From assembly GCA_037178855.1 (NCBI GenBank), contig JASJZC010000004.1:310001-374000 (forward strand): a DNA stretch of 64,000 nucleotides, read 5' to 3'. Source of the stretch: Oscheius sp. JU75. Taxonomy: Eukaryota; Nematoda; Chromadorea; Rhabditida; Rhabditidae. Numbering within the stretch: the first letter of the stretch is position 1; every line of letters begins with the position of its first letter. Both the position numbers and the translations under genes were made by a program. The notes beneath the pieces are model-generated. The model had not been told where the DNA came from, made no database searches, and saw only the letters and a program-made list of their open reading frames with translations. Of the stretch, positions 33,100 through 43,027 are shown piece after piece.

Positions 33100-34625
33100 T
33101 CTACGAGTTTTTGGTGTATATAAAGTATTCAAAATGTATTACATTTTATTGTAATAAGTAATACAATTAGACTGAGAGATATGGTAACATAGAGATGGGA
33201 TTGATGGGACACCGGGAGAAACGCTTAGTAATTGGAAGTAGCAGGAGAATAAAATACAATCCCGAAAAAATTCAGAAGATCACATGACGTAAAAGAACAT
33301 AGATGAGCTTTGGAGCTGTGTACGTTAAAAGCTGTCCTTTTCCAGTGTTGTAGATCTTGGGATATTTCACCACAAATTCCTCGTGAACTATCAGTAGGTC
33401 CTCAAAAGCAGCCACCAACTTTTCAAGGGCTGCAGTACAATGCTACAACAATTTTTAGCCAGCAAAATGCCGTGACTTACCTCGAGAATGATTTCAGCAG
33501 GAGTAATATCGAAAAAGGTAATTATCATGGTGGATAAGAAAATAAGAAGAATGGCTTCCGCCTTCTTCAAAGAGTCACAAAAAAACTTCAAACTCGTGCC
33601 AAGACTTCAAAGCCAAGCAAAAAGCCGGCTCCTAAAAGAATTCAGAAAAGTATTGCCAAAAAAATTGACAACCGATGGTTCGCTTTAAGAATATGAATTT
33701 TAGTGTTTTGTTTTAGCTTCTGAATCAAACTCGGATAACTCAACGGGTTCTAAAAAAAATGGAAAGCAAAATTGATACCAATTACATTCCAAGAGAAGAT
33801 CCCGCTTATTCCAAAAAACGTGTCGATTTTGGCCGAAAGAAAGTCAAAACGTATAGAGGGCAAAATCTGTTTCGCGTGTACTAAAGGAAACTGGAGGTAC
33901 TTTTCGACAGCCAAACAAGCATTTCACGGCGTGTTATGCGTGTCGCCAATTTTTCAAACCGGGCGGAAATGCCGCTCGTTTTTTTTAAGTACAGTACAGA
34001 AAGAAACAGAATACCGTATACCCTACAGTAATCTAAAAAGAGCCTGGAGAACTAAAATTGAACTCCCGCTCTCGAAATATGAAATTGGCGCGAGAAAAAT
34101 TGACGACACCTTTTGCATGGGCTTAACACGCCGTGCGATTCAGAGATTTTGTTGGTACGCTGAAAAAAATTTGTCCATATCGTTTTCCCGAGCATTTTGA
34201 GTCTCCTCCAGTCAATTGCTAATATAACACGGTTCCTTCAGCAAAATTTGGACAACAAGTAAAATACAATGTTTTCTGGAGTACAACAGTTTTTAAGTAG
34301 CAAAAAGTCGAGGTCACATTTACCATTTTGCATTGGCAGCCTTGCCATTGGATAAAAAAAAGCCGAGATTCGGAAATTATTGCATTTTTGACGCACAAGT
34401 AGCTGCAGAAAAACGAGTAGAACAATATTTTATGCGACCTCGATCAAAACGTAATTTTATACTAGATCAACACTGTTTAAGACTTTAGATTGTTTACGTA
34501 CTGTCAACTTTGTTTGAGTAGAATAATCCACATGCTGCTTTTTGATCTAAATGAGACTGATAAAGCATACTTTACCTACAAACTATAGAATTCTTTTTCT
34601 TTAGAGATAGAGATAGACGTCTTCA
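33100..34625. other. Intergenic with decayed coding traces
   Basis: 3' UTR of the pepsin gene, then sequence with broken frames. From about 33770 to 34420 plus-strand blocks such as PNKHFTACYACRQFF and YRFPEHFESPPVN in shifting frames look like an old, heavily disrupted gene. I cannot identify it. Confidence 0.35.
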
Positions 34626-34654
34626 GAGTTGGCAACATCTTCAATGCTCAAAAT

Positions 34655-34960
34655 TGAGAATGCGGACCTGGAGACGCGAGCGAATTTGCATCTCATGTTT
34701 TCACCAAAGTCAACTGTCCCGGGCTGACAGATCTTTTCAATAATGGCTGTAAGGCCCATGACCAGTGCTATGCGAGTAATATGAGTCAGAAGAACTGCGA
34801 TGATACGTGAATTTCTACCTTTTACCGATTTCTATCCCTGTTTCAGCTTTTGAGCCTGCCTGAAGAACATTTCGGCTCGATTAGAAGGAGACTGTGGCCT
34901 GCAAATGCCTTCTGTGATGCTGTCAAGAAGTTCAAACATTTGACGAAAAACGATGTACAA
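34655..34960 (+). pseudogene. Phospholipase-A2-like relic
   Basis: One exon (about 34655-34808) encodes CGPGDASEF then NNGCKAHDQCYASNMSQKNC, the HD.CY catalytic-loop signature of secreted phospholipase-A2-like proteins, and ends at a GTGAAT donor. The following exon (after TTTCAG at 34847) would continue F.ACLKN, but an in-frame TGA stands at a position where this family has a Cys. The upstream exon with a signal peptide is not found. I call it broken; the calcium-loop glycines are only partly recognisable. Confidence 0.5.
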
Positions 34961-35194
34961 CAATGGGTGTTTCGAGAACTAAAGAGCTGGTCCCTCATCT
35001 TCCGAAACAAGTCTAATCGTTTTTCTGAGTTTGTTTACGTCTTTCCACAGTTTCTGACTGAATTTCAACAGCCTGACAAACAATAGAGATAAGGCAGCAT
35101 TGAGTTAGCATGACGGTCACGAGAGAGCAAGCTTGCAAAACTCAGGTAATGTTTATATTAGAGACATTATGCAGCAAGTCGGTACGATTGGGTC

Positions 35195-35375
35195 TTTGAT
35201 AGTGTCTCTGCCTCTCTCTCTTTCTGCGTCTCAAACTAGTTATCTTCCTGTTTCTCTGTCTCTCTATCTCTCTGTCTCTATGTCTCTCGACAATCTAAAA
35301 GAGAGATAGAAAGACACAGGGATGGTGAGTCAGAGAGATATAAAGGCAGAAAGACAGGTATAGAGAGACTGCAAT
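35195..35375. repeat. Degenerate TCTCTGTCTC low-complexity repeat
   Basis: Pyrimidine run CTCTGCCTCTCTCTCTTTCTG...TCTCTGTCTCTCTATC followed by its purine counterpart AGAGAGATAGAAAGACACAG, so the tract is also an imperfect palindrome. Similar tracts occur at 4190, 49310, 56040, 56590 and 61345. Confidence 0.7.
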
Positions 35376-35719
35376 TCCAGAGTTTCCGACTGATCAGTCA
35401 CGTCAAAACACTCCTGAACTATCGGGCGCCTACACGAAGAAGCCGGACATTGCCATGGTATGTATCAGATTTTTGAAAAATAAGAGAAGTTCCTTTTCGT
35501 AGCATTGCCTGAAAAGCGATGGTATGTAGGCCTGAAAGTCATTCAACTGATTCGTCTGATAGATGCCCTTTTTCAGGAACACACCAACTTCCGTGATCTC
35601 CTTCCTGACCATCGCCGAGCAGTTGTCGATTTCTTGATTGAAGGAATTCATCAGCGCTGAACCTCAAGAAGCCCAACAGGCCTTTGAAGTTTTTATGAGA
35701 ACCATAGATAAAGTGGGTC

Positions 35720-36605
35720 TGCTTAGAAAATAAGTTCCGGAAAACGTTTTAAGAGCGAAGCTATCGTCGACAGTGAAGATAAAGATTTCCTTCCTGTCCC
35801 TCGAAAACATTTAAAGAGCGGTGACCATGCTTCGATTCGATTTCCACAGCTATCATCTGATGCAACATTTGCAGTAGAGTTACTGCAATTGGAGGTAGTC
35901 AATGAGACAGACGACGCTAGGAAAGAGGACACAAAGGATGAGAGCAAACTCACTATTTCCGACATAGCTAATCTTCACATTGCCGTTCATGAGGGAGATA
36001 TGGAACTGGTTCAATCACTGATTTATAAAGGAGTCGATATAAATGGCAAATTGGGCGAGCACAACTTCACTTCTTTGCATTCTGCTGCGCAATATGGTCA
36101 TGTTGAGATGGTGAAGCTTCTGCTCCAACATGAAGCTACCGTCGACAGTGAAGATGAAAATCTCTCCACCCCACTTCATCTTGCTGCTAACATCATCTGG
36201 TCGTGGAAATGCTCATCACGGCAGGAGCTTCGGTCTCTTCAAAGGATAAAAATGGGTTTGCTCCTTTGCGTTTTGCTGTCCTGGGTGGACACGAACTAAT
36301 GGTAACGCCTCTATCCAACGAGAATGCTGAACAATGCTTGTGATTGCGACGGACGTACTCCTCTTTATTACGCTGCGGATGCTAACCACGCCGATGTTTT
36401 CAAAATCGTCGTCCAATATGGAGCCACTGTAGACGCCCGTTGTATCTTTCCCTCTTACAAGCTGGCGCCATTCACAAAAGTGCGAACAAGGACAATAAGA
36501 CTCCTCTACAGGCTGCTCTAAAAATATGGTCAGAACGAAGTAGAGATCATTCTAGTGAAATATGGAGACGACAAACATCCAACAACAGTTGAGCTTCAAA
36601 TAAAA
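35720..36605 (+). pseudogene. Ankyrin-repeat gene relic (plus)
   Basis: Inverted relative of the relic at 28390. The open part (35889-36299) reads ISDIANLHIAVHEGDMELVQ, then the ankyrin unit TSLHSAAQYGHVEMVKLLLQ and STPLHLAAN, after which a frameshift near 36190 breaks the frame. Further units in other frames (DGRTPLYYAADANHADVFKI at 36347; TPLQAALKYGQNEVEIILVKY at 36497) need at least two more frame changes. AATAAAAATC follows at 36599. Both copies are decayed. Confidence 0.7.
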
Positions 36606-36609
36606 ATCA

Positions 36610-37270
36610 TCTTTGTGTTTATCTTTATTATTGTGTGAAGCAAGTTTACAATTGTGTGCGTCGACTCCTCACTGTAGCCTAGAAAATTAAAAGACCAGAC
36701 ACCTGAGTTCAGGTGATGGGGATCTGTTCCGTTGGTACACAGCTGTCAGTCGGTTGCTACCTATCGAGAAACAATGATGGATCCGATGGAGTCGGGCACG
36801 TCAGTCACGAGTACGATAGAATGTGGACGAGCCCCTTTTTGAAGAATCTGACGTCAGTCAAAAAGGTTATTGAAATTTTGAGCAGTTTATGAAGGAGACT
36901 GCGCAAGTCACGGGATGCCAGGCCGGTATGATTAGGCTAACCGATCGATACTTGACAAGAATAGTGGATCTGAAGAAAACGGCTAGTAAACCCATTGGAA
37001 TTCTAGTCCGATTGCATGGAATTACGATCAGACCACCCATGAAAGCTGCCGATACAATAAAAAACTGCAAACTCTCTTAATCAATCATGCCGGCGAGACA
37101 TACTTGATCCCAGAAACTTTTTAAGTGAGCGTCGTTGATGCAGCCCAGATCTAGCTTTTCGTGATTTATTGTATTTTTTCTGCCTTTTCCTATCACTCTC
37201 AGCTCGTCGTGATTCAAAATTTACCAAACACGTGTAAAACAGAGATGTTTTTCAGGGTTCAAAAGTAGAT
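36610..37270. other. No gene recognised
   Basis: Spacer. A 63-codon plus-strand frame at 36889-37080 (QVTGCQAGMIRLTDRYLTRI) has plausible composition but no splice context; I cannot support a gene. Confidence 0.35.
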
Positions 37271-37274
37271 TCTA

Positions 37275-37704
37275 ATGCTGATTTTGCACTATTTCCTTGT
37301 CCCTGCCGTGTTCGGCTGCATAGCGGATATCCCAGAAGATTTTGATGATGTCAAACCACTTACGACTACCACAGTTGCACAAACAACCTTTGTAGTGATC
37401 GCAACTACAACCACAGCAGGTAAAAAAATTGTTCCACGATTCCCCGAATGCTGTGATTAGTCTCAGAAAAAAAAGTCACAAAAAAAGTGTGCTCAAACTT
37501 TCTGGCTGCACACAATATTATATCAAGCAAAATAACGGTGGATGTCAATTTTTTCTAATCGCACAGCGGTCTAACTTTGTCTGTACCAACGGTAATTACA
37601 TGACCAATGACAAGACGCTGGCAGTGAAAGCTGCATGCATACCCGTAGCAGGGGGTGCACCTGTTCAAATGAATTGTTCCTCACTGTCTAATTCTGAACA
37701 ATAG
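37275..37704 (+). pseudogene. C6-like secreted gene, probably broken
   Basis: Exon 1 (37275-37419) encodes a signal peptide and the family motif GCIADIPEDFDDVKPLTTTT, ending in the usual one-base phase. The Cys-domain part (about 37490-37704) reads SGCTQYYIKQNNGGCQF and ACIPVAGGAPVQMNC. The domain's N-terminal half, present in the relative at 39539, is replaced by A-rich sequence, and none of the nearby acceptors gives the correct frame. A frameshift in the poly-A tract or loss of an exon is likely. Mariner lies 55 bases downstream. Confidence 0.5.
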
Positions 37705-37759
37705 AACCTATCTTTACAACTTGCAAGAGGCGTCTGATATACATGTCAACTCTAATCTA

Positions 37760-39024
37760 TTGGGTTGGCATATAAGTCTTTTCGCTTTTTCAAATGCAAA
37801 AATTTATTGACATCCAAACAACTTTTTCATTCGTTGTAATTACCATTATGATGCACCACGTCTGCCCATTTCACGGGTAGCTTACGGATGCCACGCTCGT
37901 AGAACACCTTGGGTTTCGATGCGAAGAAGTTTGTCAACTAGGTTTTGGGTGCGCCGTCGGAATCGACCTGTTTTCCTCCAATCTCGTTGTTGAGAGTCAG
38001 GAACAGATAATAGTCGGAAGGAGCAAAGTCCGGGCTGTATGGAGGATGGGGTAAAATCTCCCAACCCAGGTCGTGGATCTTGGAGCGAGTGAGTTTTGCA
38101 ACATGGGGGCGCGCGTTGTCCATCTGCAGGATGACTTTCGACTTCAGCGGCCGTTTCTGACGAAGTGCAACGGCAACCTTTTCAAGTTGCTGGCTATAAA
38201 TGGCGGCCGTAAGGGTAGTTCCAGCATCCAGCAATTCCCAGTGCACCACTCCTTCGATATCCCAGAAAACACAGAGCATAATCTTCTTTTGATGGGTGTC
38301 GGGTTTCACATCAGGACTTGGTGTCTGCCCTGGACCCACCCATTGACGCTTCCTTCGGAAGTTTACATACATTATCCACTTCTCATCCCCCGTCACCAGG
38401 CGTGGTAAAAAGGATTTCCTCTCATACCTGGACAGGAGAGAATGGGCGACGGACATGCGCTGCCACTTCTGGGCGTCACTGAGGTCATGCGGCAACCATG
38501 TGCCCAGTTTCTTCGTAAATCCCAATTGCTTCAAATGATATTCCACTGCGAAATGACTGACAGACAGTGCCTCTGCTAATTCACGGATAGTCTGCCGATT
38601 GTTCTCGTTCACGAGCTGCAGCAGCTTCGATTCATCGAAACTTGTTGGTCGACCTGACCTTGGCTCATCTTCGACGCTTTTGTCCCCAGACCGAAAGCGA
38701 CGGAACCACGACTGGCATACCCTCGTAGACGTCGTCCCTTGGCCATAAACATCGTTGATATTAGCCGCCGTTTGGGCTCCATTCGTACCTTTGAGGAAAT
38801 CATTTAACATGACATGTCTCAGATGGTAGGGTGGCAGGTCATCAATGGTCCGGATCAAAACGAACAGAGATAGGAGAATAAGAAGAAGGGAAGTGGTGTT
38901 TTGCATGATGGTGGTAGAGGACTGAGTGAGCTACACGAGGTGCTATATCAACAGCTCGGTCATTGTTGTAAACAAGACAAAGGACATTTTTAAAAAAAGC
39001 GAAAAGACTTATATGCCAACCCAA
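37760..39024 (-). mobile_element. Nearly intact mariner element
   Basis: 1265 bases. Ends TTGGGTTGGCATATAAGTC on both sides in inverse orientation, with a TA on each side (37758-37759 and 39025-39026). Encodes a mariner transposase on the minus strand. Deleted relics of the same family are at 15750 and 18577. Confidence 0.95.
37827..38906 (-). pseudogene. Mariner transposase, one premature stop
   Basis: DD34D transposase. The open frame from 38906 has an N-terminal helix-turn-helix region (RFRSGDKSVEDEPRSGRPT), the WLPHDLS motif (mariner WVPHEL), first catalytic Asp in TGDEKW, second in MDNARPH and, with 34 residues between, the third in APSDYYLF. All three Asp are present. A TAG at 37938-37940 ends the frame after DSDGAPKT; the same frame then continues in clean sense (ERGIRKLPVKWADVV) to the original stop at 37827. 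Only the last 37 codons are lost, so recent inactivation is likely. The first 25 residues look like a hydrophobic non-mariner stretch, and a downstream Met may be the true start. Confidence 0.85.
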
Positions 39025-39279
39025 TATTTACCGTTGCCTAGATTTTAAAATTACCGACTATCATAGTGTTCCCTGAAATGTTTTCCAAAGAAAGCGTCTG
39101 CTTTTCTTTTATGCCACCCACAGAGAAAATGAAGAATCGTAAAACTGTATTGAAAAGCCGAAACGAATTGTCGTTCATCATCTCCGACAGGAACACCGCA
39201 CTTCATTTCGAGTCCAACTTCGATCCGTAAAAGAGCTACCTTATATAAATGGCGCAGTGTCCAACTCACTTTGTCGCTC

Positions 39280-39520
39280 CCACATATATGGATGGTATAT
39301 ATAGATAGTACTCATCGAGTGTTATCGATACATACCAAAATTTTCCGAAAATATTCCCAGAAATTTTTTGTTTCGACTACATCCGCCTGTCCCTATCGCT
39401 AAATTTGGCTCAAACAAACAGCGAGGGCGGGGGTGTATTGTTCTACCATCTAAGATCATCAGAAACTCCCTAATATTTCGAACAACCGCCTATTCCTAGT
39501 CTTCCTTATACCTCTAACTG
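39280..39520. repeat. Dispersed repeat R1, partial copy
   Basis: Blocks GGTAGTACTCATCGAGTG-like, GTTATCGATACATACC, CCCTATCGCT and GATCATCAGAAACTCCCTAA match 1530-1760 and 10880-11640. It ends about 20 bases before the C6-like gene at 39539, so the repeat may supply its promoter. Confidence 0.6.
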
Positions 39521-39538
39521 TAACTTGTGTTTAAGCAG

Positions 39539-40227
39539 ATGTTGCTACTTCTTGTCATTGCTTGCGTAAAATGTACAACTGGATGCATTGCTAACAAGCC
39601 GGGTGACTTTGAGGTAGTTGAACCTCTGACCACTACATCAACTTCTGTCACAACGACTTCTACAGCTCAGACTACAACTACTACGGAAGGTACACAGCAT
39701 ACTTTTTTTTTGGCATGATTATGTGATTAGCGGCTCTATTTCAAGACGAGATATTCTCTTTATTATCATTTTCGTGAAGATTCTACTATAAGAACATTTT
39801 TGCTCGCCTTTTTTGGTTCGTTCTCAATAGAACCGGTTTATTCATATACCTCAAATCCAATCGAACGCTACATTAGCGCCGGGTACTGATAAGTTGTCGT
39901 TTAACATTTTTTCAACTAAAAGTTACAACAAAAAAAACCTATAAGAACAACAATTTAGATCCGTGTGCCAGTTGTACTCTTCCAGCTTTAATGTCGCCAA
40001 CGGATACCAGATGCGGAACTGTGCTCCCTTTAACTGGAACGTTATCAATGACTCAAGAAGCAGATGGTGCAGTGTGCTATTTGAAAGTTTCCGGCTGCAA
40101 AGTGTACAGTACGACATACATCGCGTCGCCTTGTAATCTAGCTATAATGATACCGAATCTTCCTTGTCAAAATGATGGTTATATCGACGAGACAGGTGAT
40201 CCAATAGAAACTATAAGATGTGGATGA
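39539..40227 (+). CDS. Secreted Thr-linker protein with C6-like domain
   Basis: Best preserved of the family. Exon 1 (39539-39689) gives the signal peptide MLLLLVIACVKCTTG, then CIANKPGDFEVVEPL and a Thr-rich linker. Exon 2 (39959-40227) starts DPCASCTLPALMSPTDTRCG, includes VCYLKVSGCKVY and ends IETIRCG at TGA; 139 residues, eight or more Cys in the domain. TTTAAGCAG stands directly before the ATG, a typical trans-splice acceptor. AATAAA at about 40237. Extracellular, probably O-glycosylated linker; role unknown. The nematode C6 (DUF281) family is the closest architecture I know. Confidence 0.75.
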
Positions 40228-40259
40228 TGCATATAGAATAAAACGATTTTTTACTTGAA

Positions 40260-41360
40260 GTGTGTCTCCCACCCAATACCAATAGGGGGAATTAACTAAT
40301 ATACTTTACTAAATATAATAACCAGATTAGCTGTGGGGAAGAGAGGGAGGCTGGGGGTACAGCTCGATGAGGACTGAGTCCTTAGGGGGTCGGGTCAGGT
40401 GAATCATCCCTGACTCTTGATACGAAGTGGGACTTGGGGATACAAGGGACACAAAGTGGAAGATTGTCAGCCCCCTTCTGGATGACTTTTCCCATTCCGC
40501 GACCCGACTTCCTATCCGAGTTATTGCCTCTAGAGGTAAAGTTATAACCTGATTCCTTCAAACTTTGCCTGAAAATGCCAGAACAGACACAGATGCGAGG
40601 CAATTTAAATTAGATAATCCCTCTACTGCTAAAGTGCAATGGTGTCCGTCCGTCTGTCACTACGAAAGAAATGCGAGCAACTTATTCTGTCCAGAATTTG
40701 TACTGACCACAAATAATTATTGCCAATATTGGGTAACAAGTTAAGTCACCTGAGGTGGGTTTGCAAACTGTGAGCTTTACAACCTGAAATAAAAGACACA
40801 ACCTATAAACATATAGTAGGATAGAGCAGTACCAGCCGTTCCAACCAGCTACTTTGCATTCTTAGCGTGAATCTTAGCGTTACCTACAACAAAGATTTTT
40901 CAGTGCGTCGAACTTGTCGCGAATATGCAACTTTTTGACTATGCAGAAACATAAATTTTCTCTTATATAGACAGATAGTGTTCGCACAGATATTGAGCTT
41001 TCAATAGTGCCTACTTCCTGTCGCCTTGTCTCACTGTCTGTTTTTTTGTTGCTGCCTACTTTGGTTGTGCTATTCTATGTCGTCTTGGGTTACTGTTTGC
41101 ATCAGTAATCTCTTCAACAGCCTTTCTTCTGCAAACTTATGCTCAGATTATATCATATTTTTACTCAGGCCATCAAAATCTACAAAATCAATTAGGCTGA
41201 AACTTGTGAGCTCTGTAACTTTGTGGGGAATAGAGATGCCCCTAAAAATTGTTGTATATTCTGGCTCAGCTCAAAAAGCTCTATATACACAGATACACAG
41301 CCACCGCTGCGTTTTAGTAAAAGAGAGATATAACAAATCAATAGTAGGTATAAACTTGTG
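40260..41360. other. No gene recognised
   Basis: Intergenic. Near 40630-40660 the block GTGCAATGGTGTCCGTCCGTCTGTCA is a short piece of the foldback repeat family seen at 56900 and 63460. Otherwise scattered stops in all frames; the plus-strand frame at 41026-41391 runs opposite the last exon of the gene at 41367 and is not supported. Confidence 0.45.
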
Positions 41361-41366
41361 GGATCG

Positions 41367-42132
41367 TCAAAAGTTAGTGTTTGGTTTTTGAATACGTGCA
41401 CACTGAAAGGCATCGCATTCAGTGATGTCTCCTTGGTATTCGATGCCGATCTTCTGTACGTCTTTGGCTTTATGGGTGGTAGTTGTACTCAAAGGTTTCC
41501 GGCCTACAGTTGCCACCTGAATAAGTTTTGACTATGCTTCTTGTATAGATACTTACGACAATTCTCCCATCCAAATATCCTACCACAAAATTGACCAAGA
41601 CATCTCCGTCAACAACAGGAGCCCAGGATTCATAAACAGTGAAATTGGTGGCGCCAACTTCGTTGGCAACGTAGAAAGTACCTTTCGTTTCACCAACACT
41701 TGTTCGTCCTATTAGTTTTGTCGAGAGGATAACGTCATCGGAGGCATTGTATGCAAACATGATCATTGCGAAGCTCGGAGAGTCGCTCCTGGGAAACAGG
41801 AAAATTGAAACTTTAACCCAAAGAACTCTTACGTTGAGATCTTGCATAGGCTTTGCCAAAGGACTCCTTCTCGAGTCTGACCAGTACAAGTTTCGTTGAC
41901 AGTGGCAGACTTAGAAACTTATATTTAATGCTTGAAAACTTTGTTAGAATAAAATGCTCTCGGTTGTCTGTTCAACATTTATGCGGTGTAGCAACTCAGA
42001 CCATCCAAATCAATTGTTTTACCATGTGAATTGTGTACCCTTACTTTGTGGACAAAAAGCATACAAACATACTTCTGCTAGGAGGATGGCAGACGACAGA
42101 AATACGGCAGTCGTTAGAAGAAACAGCAGCAT
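41367..42132 (-). CDS. Small secreted protein, family unknown
   Basis: Four exons on the minus strand (42132-42073, 41909-41833, 41788-41557, 41516-41367) splice in phase to 172 residues. Exon 1 is a signal peptide (MLLFLLTTAVFLSSAILLAE). The mature part starts SATVNETCTGQTREGVLWQS, continues with a beta-rich segment (MIMFAYNASDDVILSTKLIG, FTVYESWAPVVDGDVLVNF) and ends with a Cys pair region TECDAFQCAR. There are N-glycosylation sites (NET, NAS, NFT). It looks like an extracellular beta-sandwich protein, but I recognise no named family. Confidence 0.65.
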
Positions 42133-42579
42133 TTCGTTGAGCTTTCAGTAGGACGACTACTCGTGCGCTCTGTTATAGGCCAACTACTACCTAGCAACCA
42201 AAGAGGTGAACGCTCTCGACATTGTAACTGTTTTTAGAAGGATCTGAAAGACCGTACACACGAAAAGCTGAAGAAACTGCAAATAACCAAAAATATAATG
42301 GAACAGTACATGATGACATTTGCAAGAGAGTCCGTCTGCGACACATATGTTATCTAACATTTGCCAAAATCCATGTAGCCTTTCCTGCCAAGTATCATCG
42401 TAGCTTAGTATTAGAGTTGACAAGTCAAACCAAGAAAGTTCAAGTTATAATACTAGCGATGACAGTGGGAGTCGCTCCGCCAGTGCGTAGGCGACTGGTC
42501 CTAATAAGACTGCTTTTACGATTTGTACAATTCAGGACGGGACTTATTATTAACATTTTCATTTTTTTGGCAGCAGTGA

Positions 42580-43027
42580 TCATCTTCGAGCCCATTCGTC
42601 CACCGCGTCCTGATTGACGACCTCGAACCTATCGGAGCCATCATTGTCTTTCAATGGTTAGCAACAGACTGACTTGTTTATAGCGACCGAAGAGATCCTC
42701 ATCGGTGGACCACGGGACCCAGATCCTCTGATTTCCCGAGTCGTCATTTTCGGCAAAGGCGGAGTCCAACTCTTTCCGATTGGCCAGTCGCTCCTTGTTT
42801 ACCAGGGTATGGACGCCGGGACGCACTCCTCAGTCAAACACGCCTATCCTTTCCATACCGTACAGTTGTTTGTCAATCCACACGTTTTTACCCTGAACCT
42901 AATCCGAGAAAATGAACCGATTCTCTTCCAATCCTTTGGCAGTATTAACCAATTTAACAACTGCCTTTTTAGTAATTTCGCCTTCGAAATTGTTTGCGCT
43001 TCTCTGGTCCGTGCTCTTCTTGAGCAT
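42580..43027 (-). CDS. Possible small gene, very short introns
   Basis: The minus strand carries a long sense-like stretch from MLKKSTDQRSANNF (43027) through KNVWIDKQLYG, GVRPGVHTLVNKERLANRKE and RIWVPWSTDEDLFGRYKQ to FEVVNQDAVDEWARR and a TGA at 42580. Two in-frame stops (near 42900 and 42829) must be spliced out; acceptable GT/AG pairs exist but imply introns of about 51, 30 and 26 bases, which is very short. Either a compact gene of about 120 residues or a recent pseudogene. Its 5' end overlaps the proposed signal-peptide exon of the plus-strand gene. Confidence 0.35.

Noticed and set aside
39527-39538. Start four codons upstream of the C6-like gene
   Set aside because: It requires a GTG start; the ATG at 39539 directly follows a splice-acceptor-like TTTAAGCAG, so that is the likely start.
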